A stretch of 64,000 nt of DNA from Anaeramoeba flamelloides. Lineage: Eukaryota; Metamonada; Anaeramoebidae. A program made the position numbers and the translations under genes. Shown one piece after another: positions 54,122 to 64,000 of this stretch (within the stretch, counting starts at the first letter, position 1; every line of letters begins with the position of its first letter). The notes beneath the pieces are model-generated. The model ran no database searches, was not told the origin of the DNA, and saw nothing but the letters and a program-made list of their open reading frames with translations. The stretch lies in contig JANTQA010000010.1 of NCBI GenBank assembly GCA_027625915.1, forward strand, positions 1,798,001-1,862,000. The letters are read 5' to 3'.

Positions 54122-54593
54122 TTAACTGAGATTATAGAACTCTTTCAAGAGCGTTTTTATCAACAATTTTTCGATTTTCACCTGAAAACGTTGTTCTTTT
54201 TTGTAAGGGTTTCAAATGCTTTGTGTTTTTTTTTTTAATTTAGGTTTTGAGTCCCTTCTATGCTTGCAAGGTTATTTGAATTTTATATTTTATTGGATGT
54301 TTTATTTCTTAACAAAAGGGAATTCTTTGAAAACCAATTCCAAAAATATAAAAAAGGGAAATGAAGTGAAAAATTTATCCTATTGATCGGGCAAATAACA
54401 GTACGTTAATACCTGGGTGAGAAAGGAGTTGATATAGAATTGCCAATTATGGTGATTTCAATCTTCTCATTACTTGATTTGTTTTGTAAGTTTTTCCCAA
54501 ATTGTGAAACTTTATTGGATCGATGCGGTGCTTGTGGATGCTTTTTTTCAGATCTTTTTTCAGATTTTTTTTACTTTGTTGTTTCAGCAGCAT
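54122..54593 (-). CDS. possible small two-exon gene, unrecognised
   Basis: On the minus strand, exon 54593-54474 (ATG start, 40 codons: MLLKQQSKKNLKKDLKKSIH..) ends at a GTAATG donor. Exon 54181-54122 follows a GTTTTCAG acceptor and adds VKIEKLLIKTLLKEFYNLS and TAA, phase 0. The joined 59-residue product is basic and helical. The region upstream to about 54960 also has coding-like composition in all three minus frames (for example QKQPKFGELPFF, then NDFIPVSNQKFKPC), so this may instead be part of a larger, frameshifted gene. Confidence 0.28.
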
Positions 54594-55182
54594 TTTTCAG
54601 TAATAAATTCTGTTGAGTGTTTTTTCCTGGTCTCAAGGTTACCAAAATTGTTCTCAAATATGGACAACTTTGTTCGTGATTTTATTCCGCTTCTTGACGA
54701 AAATGTTTGACTTTGTTCATTTTGCTGGTTACCAACATCAGGCATTGTAAAAGATATTGGACGGTTTGTTAATGAATAAGTAGTCATTAACTATTGGAAA
54801 AAAACATGGTTTGAATTTTTGATTTGATACTGGAATAAAATCGTTCGACAGAAAGGGTAAATTGTTAAATGTTTCGACTTTTTTTTTCTTTGATAATTGG
54901 GGAAAGCTTAAAAATAAAAAATGGTAATTCTCCAAATTTCGGTTGTTTTTGAGGCACTTCTAAAAAGCTCTATTAATACCCAAACTTAAATCCCTTTCAA
55001 ATCTTGCATTTATTTTTTTAAATATACCTAAAATTGACCCAATTCTTTAAAAGGTAAAAAGTTTTTATCAAGTAATTTTTTTGTAAGAAAGAATCAACAA
55101 ACAGATCGAAAAATTCATTTTTTTCCCTTTACTTTTTAGCTTTTTTTTTTTTTTGTGTTTTTTTGATTGTTTAAACAAAAAG

Positions 55183-58100
55183 ATGAAAACACTTGTTAAA
55201 TTTGATGCTTATCCAAAAACCGAAAAACAAAATAGAATCCAAACTGTTTCAGGTGGCGCAAGTAAATACCTTTTTCTACTTTCTTTTTTTTTTATATAAA
55301 ACAAGAAAACATAAAAAACAAAGAAAAAAAAAGATTATAGTTTTTGTTAACAAAAACCATCACAAAGTTTTTTTTATTTCTTTGTTTATTATTAAACAAG
55401 CCTTACCTAAAATTTTAAAATTGTTTATTCAAATAAAAACAAAAAAGGATCTTACTTGAAATTTTTTCCATTTCACAATGATATCATCATTTATTTAAAT
55501 TTATTTTTTTTTTGTCTTTGCTCACTCACATTTAATTTTTTTTAAAATAAGACAGCGAATTAAAAACTTTTGAACATGAATTTCATGAAATTGGAAAGGT
55601 TTCTTTTCTGAGTTTTAAATGAGATCTGTTATTTTTCACTTTCAAGGAATAAAATAATTTTTCAACAATTTCAAGATCCAAATGGCTTGAATAAATGAAT
55701 TTCTTTTTATATTTCAAAAAGAAAAGTTTACTCAGCGATACGACTGTTTTAAACAACGAATTTCTAAAAGTTTTTAAAAAGTGTTTCTAAAACAGCTTCA
55801 AAGAATGAGCCAAACAGTTTTCAAAATAATTAACGCTTTTTAAACTCTTAGTAATCACTTTTTTAAAATGACCGTTTTTTATCGCACAGGCCGAAACATT
55901 ATGTCTCGATTATTAGAGTGTTTTTGATAAAAACCGATTTTTAGAAGGAACTACTTACGCCATCTAACGATGCTATGCGTAATATAAAACTTCAATTAAG
56001 AACGGGTATTTTGAATGAGTTTCATCAGATTTAATTAAAGAATAGCTGAAAACTGAATATAAAATAGATTTCAAAAAAAAATAATCAAACTGAAATTTCA
56101 AAAAGACTCAAGTAAAAGTTAATCTTTATGGGTCGAGTGATTACGGTGAAAAATATTTTTCTGAAATGGAAAAAAACTTTTTAGTAATTTTTAAAGAGAG
56201 CCTAATAACAATTAAAAACTAATCAACATGTGATGTACTATCGATCTCCAAAAATCAACAATCAAAAAAAGAACAAATTTTAGAAAAAAGTGCCAAAGAA
56301 CGACACTCAATTTCCAATTAGAATGGTTGTGAATTATAATTCTGAAAACAACTGTGTTAGTTTAGAACTGTAGCTCTTTGGCGCTTTTTGATATCTCGAA
56401 GATTTTTTTTTTTTTTTTTAAATTTTTCCTTTCTCAAATGACTTTATTTGTATCGAAAGAATATTTCAAAATCCTTACTCTGTCAAATTTAGAGGATTAC
56501 AATATAACCACAAATTAGATTAAATCGAATTAAATTGATTGCGAACTTCAAGAAAACAATTTGTTTTGAATTGAAGAAATTTAACACTTTGGGGAAGATA
56601 AAATTAAAACAAGAAAAAGAGATGAATTTTTTTTTCCAAAATTTGGATTTTTTAGAATTGAGGAATTCTTTTAAAACTTTTTTTTTATTCGTTGAATTTT
56701 TTGTCAAAGATGATCCGAAGTAATTTAATTTTTGAAAATTTGTTTTTTGTCAATCAAAAGAAGGGAAATTTCACGATATTCTTTTTGGTATAAGTCACTC
56801 CCTCAGAATGGAGCAAATCCACTGTAAATGACTAGAGCCTTAATTAAATCCGATGAAACTCATTCAAAACACCCTTTCTTAATTGGAGTTTTATATCGCG
56901 CATTTCATGTGAGATGGCATAACTAAACTCTTTTTCAAAATAAAAGGGCACAAAAAAATTCAAGAATTATTCATAATTGAATCAAATTAATTGTAGTATC
57001 ATTCTAAAATCGAAGAAACGCTTTAAAACATAAAAAAACACTCAACTGAATCTTTAAAACTCATTAAGACAAAACAATAAAAATTAAAATTAAATATTTT
57101 AAAAATTGATGTACCCTTTTATTTGAAATGAGAAATCTCATTTTGTAAATTGTAAAGAAAAAAAATAATCAAATCAATAACAACCTTTGAAGTAGGCAAA
57201 TTGAGAAAAAGTTCTCTACATTTTATTGAGAATTGTTTACACGCCAACCTTTGTTCTTTAAAGTCTCATTTTCAAGATAAATCAGCAATTAATCTGGGTA
57301 TTTTGTTGGAATGTTTTTTCTTTATTTCTCTTTTCTTTGTTTTATGCATCAATCCAATAATGTGTCTTTCTTAATTCCTATATCTAGATCATTCGAAATC
57401 AAACTTAAACTGTTTCCATTTATACACTGACAGACTATTTCCAAATTGGTTTCTTCTTATCTTGTTTTTCATTTTCCAACTGTTCAATATCCATAAATAA
57501 AAAAAAATAAAAGGAAGAAATGAATAATTAAAATGAAAATCGCCAATAAGTAATTATCTTATTAACAATCAATTTCGATGGTATTGATGATTTGAGAGTT
57601 GTGTCCTTTTGTTTGAAAAAGAGTTTAGTTTCTACTAAAAATAAATTTTTATCAAAAAAACTCTAAAAGCATAGATATCATGTTTACACTTGCACAACAC
57701 CTTTCTTAAAAAAAAAATAAAAAAAAGTAAATCTATATTAATATTATAAAATTACAAAAATAGAAATATAAATTTAATAAGAGCATAAAACTATGATTAA
57801 ACCTAAAATAAACCAAACACTTTTTGTTTTATCATTTTTCAGAAAATAAGATCTATAATGTAAAAGCAATAAATTTTATAAACCTTTAGGCATTATATAT
57901 ATATATATATGAGATTTGATTTATTTTTAAAAAAGGTTGGCCCGCTTTACAATGTTATTGGAAGTGGTTTTGTATAGTGTTATACCATATTCTAATCAAA
58001 ATAAATTTTAAATATTTTGATTAGAATCATTTTTTCTAATTTTTGTTTATTTCTGTTTTTTTTTCCAAATTTTTGTTTTTCTTTTTCCTTTACTTCTTTT

Positions 58101-61100
58101 CTTTTGATTCTTATTTTTTATTTTTTGTTTTTCCGATACTTTTTTATTAAAAGAAAAAAAAGTAAAAAAATAGATCTTCAAAAATACCAATAACATTAAA
58201 AAAATTGAGGCTATGTAATCTCTTTTAAAATTCACATAATTATTAGCAAAAAATCTTCTGTTTAATCTTTTTTGAGTGAAGGTTCATTAATAAAAAATCT
58301 CTAAACTAATTTCAAAAATTGTAACTCACAGTTTTTGGTTTTATTTTTTTAATTTTTAAAATATCAGGCTTTTATATGTTTAGAATAATTTAAAAGTGAA
58401 TTATTAACAAAATTTAATACTTGGTTATTCTTGAATACAAAAGAATATATATATATATATATATATTCAATTTATTATTTCAGGTGTGTAACAATTTTTG
58501 AAATGGAGTTTAGAATTTATTAATGAAGATTTTTTCAAAAATTAAATTTTGGTGTATTCAAAATTTTGAATTGGAGTTTAGAATAATTCACATCCAAAAA
58601 CAGTTGATGTCCATATGAAACAAAACTAATAAATCCAAAGATTTCCCCAAAAATTGAAAAACCCAAAATTCTGAGTATAGCCCAATTGAAAAAAACAAAA
58701 ATGTTATTTTTTGAACTTATACTGGTATTTGAATAATAAATAGTGTACAATTTTCACTTCATTTTCCATACTTTTCTTTTAGAAATCAAGTCTGGAAACA
58801 AAGTATGTTGGGGATTTGTGGTATCTATTTGAAAAAGGAAAGGAAATGAAAATAAAGTGAAAATTTTTCACATTTATTAAACAAATATCAGGATCAGAGA
58901 TCTTCAGAAAATTCCAATAGAAATCAATATGAATTTCTCAATAGTCGTTTCCAAACTTTCAATAACCTTAGAATAACACATTTTTACCAAGTGACTATTG
59001 ATCTTGCAATAAAAAAAATTGTAAAACAGAATTAGGTTACGAAAAAAAAAAGAGAAAAAAAGAAAAGCAAAAAGGTGAAAAAATGATTTCAATTTAGAAA
59101 TTTTCAAAAAGAAATTTTTTCTTCTAAAATCCATTCAAACCCTTTAAATACATTTAATTATTCACATTACAAATGGGACCCCTTTGACTGGAAAACAGTT
59201 TACAAAGTAAGATATTTCCAAAAAAGAGGTGCATTTTTTTTGTATTGTAAATAATATCTCTCTCAAGTATTTCTATTCCTAAATTGAAAATATTAAATTC
59301 AGAGGAATATTAATACTTACTGAATAGGTGCTATGATTTGTATATTTATTTATAAATATGTTCTATCAAAATATTTCCAAAAATGAATAAAATTTATTTT
59401 TCTTTTTTTGAGAAAAAACAATTCACATCTAGTTTCAATTAAAAAATTGGGTAATATGGTTAGGATCCAAATTATTTTTTAAACAAAAAAATACAGTTCT
59501 AAGATTTCAATTCTATTTGAAATTTTATCAAGATTCAACCTCTTAGAGGAAAAAAATTTTTGTTTGATCAAAAAAAAAAAACGATCACAGTTTTTACACT
59601 TAAAAAATATCATATAAAATTGTTATGAGAAACTTTGATATTTTTAAAGTAAAGCAATACCTTATAAATAAACAAATTGGATTATTCTGAAGAATCAATT
59701 AATTGATGAATAAAATTTTCGGATATTTGTATAGTAATATTATAACTAAGCTGAATAAAGATATTTTAAAATACATTTGTAATTCTTTTTTGGAAATAAC
59801 TTATATACATATAATTGTATTTTCTAAATCAACAAGAATATTTAATCCTTTAATTCTTTAATTTATAAAATTTTTAAAACAATTTTTACACAATCATTTC
59901 TTTTTTTATCTTGAATTTCTTATTATTGTGTAAATTATCAAGATAATTAATATATTTCTATAAAATTAATTAATAATTTTTTTTCTTCATAAAAATTACA
60001 AAAACCAAAATTAATACAAATTCAACAATAACAATTTAAAAAACAACAAACAAATAAACAAACAAACAAACAAACAAATAAATAAATAAATAAAAGTGAC
60101 TTTAATATCAATTTTATTGATAATGATTTTATTTTTTAATGAATTAAATTTATATTTAAGTAAGCATTACCAACAAAACCTTAAAGTTGATTTATCAAGA
60201 GGAGGTGGTGTTTCAATCAATATTGATCTAACATTACCAAGGGCATCATGCGATAGCATTCATATTGATGTTTTAGATGTTAGTGGCGAACATCAATTAG
60301 GGTTGGAAAAAAATTTACAATTAAAAACGCTTGATCCCAATGGCAAATATTATCAGCCCAATTCTTTAAATTTCAATAAAGATTATTGTGGTAGCTGTTA
60401 TGAAGCAGTACCAATAAATGAAAATGGGTGTTGTAATACTTGCCAAGACATCAGGATGGCTTACCAAAGCATGAACAAACCATTTACAGACGAGATGCTC
60501 AGCAAATTTAATCAATGCCTACAAGAAGGTATAAAAACTGTTTCTCAACTAATTGAAAAAGATAAAAAATATAATGTGGGGTGCCATATTTCAGGATTCC
60601 TAATGATCAACAAGGTTCATGGCAATTTCCATTTAGCACCAGGAAGAACAATAGAAAGAAACGGAAGACATATGCATGATCTATCAACAGCAAAAAATCT
60701 CATGTCATTAAATTTAACTCACGAAATTGAAATGATCTCCTTTGGTGAACTTTTCCCTGGATCGTTAAATCCCCTTGCAGGCAGGACAGTAACTCAGCCA
60801 GAACTCGGACCATATATGTACCAATACTTTGTAAAAATCATTCCAACGGTCTATTATACAGATCATAAAAAAGAAAACGCAATAAAAACTTATCAATATT
60901 CAGTTTACGAATATGATAAAGAACTTGCAAGTAATCACGACAATGGCCTCCCAGGCATTTATTTTTCATATGACTTTTCTCCAATTATGGTTGAAATTAT
61001 ACAAGACAGGAAAAGCTTTTTCCATTTTATTACCCAATTATTTGGTCTGCTTGGTGGAATTTATGCAATTTCTAGCTTATTAGATAATATTTTATTCCAT

Positions 61101-61133
61101 TTCTTACTATCTTTATCAAAAAATGATAAATAA
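55183..61133 (+). CDS. ERGIC3: ERGIC3/Erv46-type ER-Golgi cargo receptor subunit, two exons
   Basis: Exon 1 (55183-55261) encodes MKTLVKFDAYPKTEKQNRIQ..SGGA, the family's N-terminal signature (LDAYPKT..G). GTAAAT and a distant AAAAG acceptor join it, phase 1, to exon 2 (60097-61133), for 371 aa. Membrane segment 1 is about residues 27-47. The luminal region has VDLSRGGGVSINIDLTLP, DVSGEHQ, the cysteine cluster YCGSCYEA..CCNTC, GCHISGFLMINKVHGNFHLA, SFGELFPGSLNPL and QYFVKIIPT, and ends GLPGIYFSYDFSPIMV. Membrane segment 2 is about residues 338-362. Erv46 with Erv41 cycles between ER and Golgi in COPII/COPI vesicles and retrieves escaped ER proteins. The tail LSLSKNDK lacks a canonical di-lysine at -3/-4. 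Length is close to human ERGIC3 (383 aa). Confidence 0.92.
55955..56925. mobile_element. foldback element with about 110-bp TIRs, about 0.97 kb
   Basis: The left arm CGCCATCTAACGATGCTATG .. CAATTAAGAACGGGT .. GAATGAGTTTCATCAGATTT is mirrored (about 85% by eye) by AAATCCGATGAAACTCATTC .. TTAATTGG .. CATGTGAGATGGCAT. A smaller inverted repeat lies inside (GTGCCAAAGAACGAC / GCTCTTTGGCGC, 56289-56385). No transposase ORF. Confidence 0.65.
57985..58510. mobile_element. MITE family 4, long form, 5' end not found
   Basis: Right end GAAATGGAGTTTAG and interior (GATTAGAATCATTTTTTCTA, ATTGAGGCTATGTAATCTCT) match 33034-33606 and 49365-49950. The left terminal repeat could not be found. Confidence 0.5.
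58570..58870 (-). repeat. dispersed repeat E, inverted copy
   Basis: The reverse complement matches 20930-21200 (TTTTCACTTTATTTTCATTT, AGACTTGATTTCTAA, TTTATTATTCAAATAC, TTTTTCAATTGGGC). Confidence 0.65.
58880..59215. repeat. dispersed repeat A, partial copy
   Basis: Colinear with 10200-10540: AAAATTCCAATAGAAA, TTAGAATAACA, TTTGACTGGAAAACAGTTTA. Lies in the ERGIC3/Erv46 intron. Confidence 0.65.
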
Positions 61134-62623
61134 ATTTATTACATTTTAAAGATTTTTATTTTTTTTTTTATAAGAATAATTATGTTGTTTAATGTTTCGA
61201 AAACAATTAAATAATCGAAAAAACAATAATTTTTATTATTTAAGGGATCAGTCATCTAAGGGCAAAAAGGCAAAATTTTAAAATATGTTATTGGTGGTAT
61301 TCTCTACTTACATTTTTTTTTGTAATTGTCAAGTGTCAAAAAATTCAGAGCAACTAAGAAACACAAAAAAGAATATTTTTTTAGTGAGAGATCAATTTGT
61401 TTTTTTCTTTTTTATAAGAAAAAGAAAACATTTAAATTCATTGGATTACTCACATTAAAAAAAATTTTTATCCTGTTTATTGATATTTTGATCATTATTA
61501 CAGAATAACAAGTCTTTGATGCCATTATTATTAATATGAAGATTTTTTTTCTTTTTTGAGATAATTCTTTTTGTTATTCCCAAACAATTGATTTATTCAA
61601 CCAATTGAAAATTTATTATATTTATTTAAGAAGGATAGTAATAATCATTGCATTTTTAAAGTTATTTTAAAAAATTATGAAGAAATTTTGTTTTTGTGTT
61701 AAGATGAAATTTGATTTTTCAAAATAAAATTTACTTGAAGATATTTCGAAATAGAGTAATTTAATCCCCAAAATACAAAATTAATTTTTTTCTGGTAAAA
61801 ATGATTTAAATTGTTAGAAGGTTACTTGTGAATAAGACCAAACAATTAGTTGAAAATTATTTTTCAAAATTTTATTTTCCTTTTTTGCAATTCTTTTTCA
61901 TTTTTTGAAAACCATAAAACAACTTTTAATAAAACCAAAAAGAATAAAAAAAAAAATTGTTAAAAAGTTCTCAATTCCATAGATAAAATTTTGTTAAAAG
62001 TCTATCAAATATTCATTTATTAAATCACTTATACTTCAAGAATTTTTTTTGGTTGATCTTTGTATTCAAATATCAATTATTAAAAATAATAACAAAGTAT
62101 AAAAATAATTGGGGAATAGGTGATTAGATAAATTAAAATTTAATTTAATTTAATAAAAGTTTCTCAAGCGAAATTGAGATTAAATTAGTAAAAATATTTT
62201 TCTTTTTGAAAAGTTGTAAAAAGTCAATTTCTTTTTTCCAAATAATAAAAAAAAAATATAAAAGAATAATTTCACATTTTAAAATTAATTTTGAAAAATT
62301 GTTTGGCTTTCAACAAAAAAATCTTTATCGGAATTTAAAAGATTTTTTCAGAGAAAAAAAATTGATTTTGAATTTAGAGGATAAAATTTCTTAAATCCCA
62401 AATATCTTCTTGAATCATCTATTTGATGTTATTTAGATTTAACCTTAGAGCAAAAACATAAATTTTGAATTAAAATTTTAATGGTTAAAACTAAAGTTGT
62501 TAAAATAATTCAAATATTTTTCAATATATTGAATATAAAATTTTTTATTTTTTTTTTAATTGTAATTTAAGGGAGGGGTATAGAATTCCTCTTGTTTGTC
62601 CGAATTCCTAAACATAAATTTAT

Positions 62624-62860
62624 TAATTGTATAAAAGATTCAAACTAGTTTTATTATCTACCAGTGCTAATAAAGATATTGAATCTTGTTTATTAATAAT
62701 ATTAAAAATATTATTATTATTTAAAATAAGTGAAAGATTAATTCTTTCTGATTCAGAAATCCAGATTTTCCGATTATTTTCTTAGGTTGGGAAGTTCCAT
62801 AGAAAATGATCGAAATATTCAATGATATCCAAATCTTTCTTTATTTTACACAATTGATAA
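62624..62860 (-). pseudogene. LINE reverse transcriptase zinc-knuckle relic
   Basis: The minus-strand frame reads IIEYFDHFLWNFPT, a stop, then ENNRKIWIS and a further open stretch to TAA. It is a recognisable H-x2-W-x-(C to F)-P remnant of the same protein end seen at 53187-53240 and 29660-30090. Confidence 0.65.
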
Positions 62861-63284
62861 AAATTTTTTTATTTCACTATAAGAATTATCATAAAAAAAT
62901 AAAAGAAAATCTTTATATTAATATTTCTAGTAACAAAGAAATGGTATTGTGTAATTATGATAAAAATTGTTTTAAAAAAAGTAAAATAATTTTATAATGT
63001 GAGAAATTTAAGGAATTTAATAGTTTTCTTTTTCAGAAAAAATGGAAAAAAAAATTGATCTCACTAAACTAATTTTCTTTTTTGGCTTTCTTAGTCTATC
63101 AGAATTTTTTGAAACCTGGAATTTACAAATAAAAATATAATTTGAGAATATCACCAAAAACATATTTTAAAATTTTGCCCCTTTAATGTGAAATACTAAC
63201 CAATTAAAGTAATAGTTTTATTTTAAATTGAATAGCTGATTTTCAAGTTTTTAATAATTTTTTTTGATTGGAAAAAAGATATAT

Positions 63285-63950
63285 TATTACTATTGAAGAA
63301 GTGTAAGTTATACTCTAGAAGTTTTTTAGCAATGTTTCCTAAAAAAAAATTATAGTTTAATATCATAGATTTCATGGTTATTTTAGGAAAGGGTATTTAG
63401 AATTGTTCTGTATTTAACAAGCAAAAGTTAAAACATAAAAGAACAAATTGGTGAAAAGTTACAGAAAAAAAAATCAAAGTTTAAAAAGTGTTAAAAATGA
63501 AATAATTGGTAAAAAATCAAAAAAAAAATTAAATCCTATCATTTAATTAAAAACACCCAAAATCACAGCTACAAAAATTTTGTTAATTTTTTTTATTATT
63601 ATTGAAGAAGTGTAGATTACACTATAGTTGCCCTTAGACTTAAATTCCCTTTCAAAAATTTTGTTAATTTGGTTTAGTTTGAAATTTGAATAAGAATGTT
63701 CATTGAGTATGTTTGTTGTTTAATCATAGAAATTCCATTTTTCTTTTTGATCTGGATTGTTTTAAACCTGGGAGAATTAGTACATTGATTTTTTAGTTTT
63801 TATTTTCGAGTTACTCATATTATCATTTTCCAGTATCTATGTATTAGGAAGTAACTATTTGACCTTTTTCTTTAGTAACTCTTCTTCCTAATAAAAAAAA
63901 AAATCATACAGAGAAAAAAATAAAAAAAATAAAATTTTTGAAATTATCTG
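63285..63950 (-). mobile_element. LINE-related copy with a nested second insertion
   Basis: Starts with the common 3' end (TTGAAGAAGTGTAAGTTATA) and continues colinearly with 30520-31080 (TTGGTAAAAAATC, ACCCAAAATCACAGCTAC, AACTCTTCTTCCTAATA). It is interrupted at 63590-63652 by another LINE tail. Confidence 0.65.
63590..63652 (-). mobile_element. 63-bp 5'-truncated LINE insertion with 18-bp target-site duplication
   Basis: On the minus strand it reads AAAGGGAATTTAAGTCTAAG .. GTGTAATCTACACTTCTTCA and then ATAATAATAAAAA, the LINE 3' end plus tail. It is bounded by two identical 18-bp copies of CAAAAATTTTGTTAATTT at 63572-63589 and 63653-63670, the mark of target-primed reverse transcription. 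Confidence 0.88.
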
Positions 63951-64000
63951 TAACATTTGATATACTTACTTCTTCTTTCTTTGGTTTTATTTAAATAAGA

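Larger units (their letters stand above)
48954..55182. other. intergenic region with MITEs and a dead reverse transcriptase
   Basis: Contains a coding-like stretch right after the ARB2-like gene (about 49009-49104, frame NCENLAEEFFLSVLQDIESL.. to TAA, unrecognised), repeat C split by a MITE (49190-50000), a MITE (51194-51393), reverse transcriptase remains (51480-53330) and a candidate small gene (54122-54593). The rest is AT-rich without content. Confidence 0.55.
55262..60096 (+). other. ERGIC3/Erv46 intron (4.8 kb), filled with repeats
   Basis: Starts GTAAAT, and the acceptor AAAAG directly follows an (AAAC)n/(AAAT)n tandem array (about 60046-60092). It contains a foldback element (about 55955-56925), a partial MITE (57985-58510), dispersed repeat E inverted (58570-58870) and part of dispersed repeat A (58880-59215). 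No exon-like sequence was recognised inside. Confidence 0.85.
61134..64000. other. intergenic region ending in LINE relics
   Basis: Downstream of ERGIC3/Erv46 no further gene was recognised up to the window edge. The interval contains a reverse transcriptase zinc-knuckle relic (62624-62860) and a LINE-related copy with a nested LINE tail (63285-63950). The ORFs at 61326, 62206 and 62806 have no motif. Confidence 0.55.

Noticed and set aside
60096..60098. GTG at 60096 as the Erv46 start
   Set aside because: The conserved FDAYPKT exon at 55183 joins in phase at 60097, and the codon becomes ATG across the junction.
61326..61508. 60-codon ORF after Erv46
   Set aside because: K/F/I composition typical of non-coding sequence here; no ATG start at its first codon.

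Overview
The window is very AT-rich nuclear DNA from a microbial eukaryote. Evidence for this is spliceosomal introns, orthologues of strictly eukaryotic proteins (RNA polymerase III subunit RPC4, PARN-type deadenylase, ERGIC3/Erv46, FAM172A/ARB2), Q/N-rich low-complexity proteins, microsatellites, MITEs and decayed LINEs. The standard genetic code fits: the recognised genes end in TAA (one may end in TGA), and glutamine is written CAA/CAG. An amoeboid, intron-bearing protist is likely (amoebozoan or anaeramoebid-like), but the sequence alone does not fix the lineage.

Layout: 3' end of RPC4 (+, 1-207); a LINE fragment (2.9-3.6 kb); a small coiled-coil gene (+, 5.7-6.0 kb); NAD kinase (-, 8.2-14.2 kb, three exons, one 4.4-kb intron); PARN/TOE1-type CAF1 ribonuclease (+, 18.2-19.4 kb); a PH-domain protein with a repeated Q/N-rich tail (+, 24.3-25.8 kb); a repeat-rich gap with several LINE ends; a PH-like/RhoGAP-like/coiled-coil protein (+, 31.7-39.2 kb, three exons); another repeat-rich gap; an ARB2/FAM172A-type alpha/beta hydrolase (+, 44.8-49.0 kb, two exons); a dead reverse transcriptase (51.5-53.3 kb); a possible small spliced gene (-, 54.1-54.6 kb); ERGIC3/Erv46 (+, 55.2-61.1 kb, a 79-bp first exon and a 4.8-kb intron); and LINE relics to the end.

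The genes are unrelated housekeeping and signalling functions (Pol III transcription, NADP supply, mRNA decay, ER-Golgi cargo cycling, GTPase or phosphoinositide signalling). I see no operon-like or defence-like cluster. What stands out is gene architecture. Eight introns could be placed by frame and protein homology. All begin GTAA, seven of eight are phase 1, and they fall into a short class (about 90-410 bp) and a long class (1.8-4.8 kb). The long introns are largely built from MITEs, hairpins and dispersed repeats. One MITE has a matching empty site elsewhere in the window, and one LINE tail carries an 18-bp target-site duplication. No tRNA, rRNA, CRISPR or viral gene was recognised.
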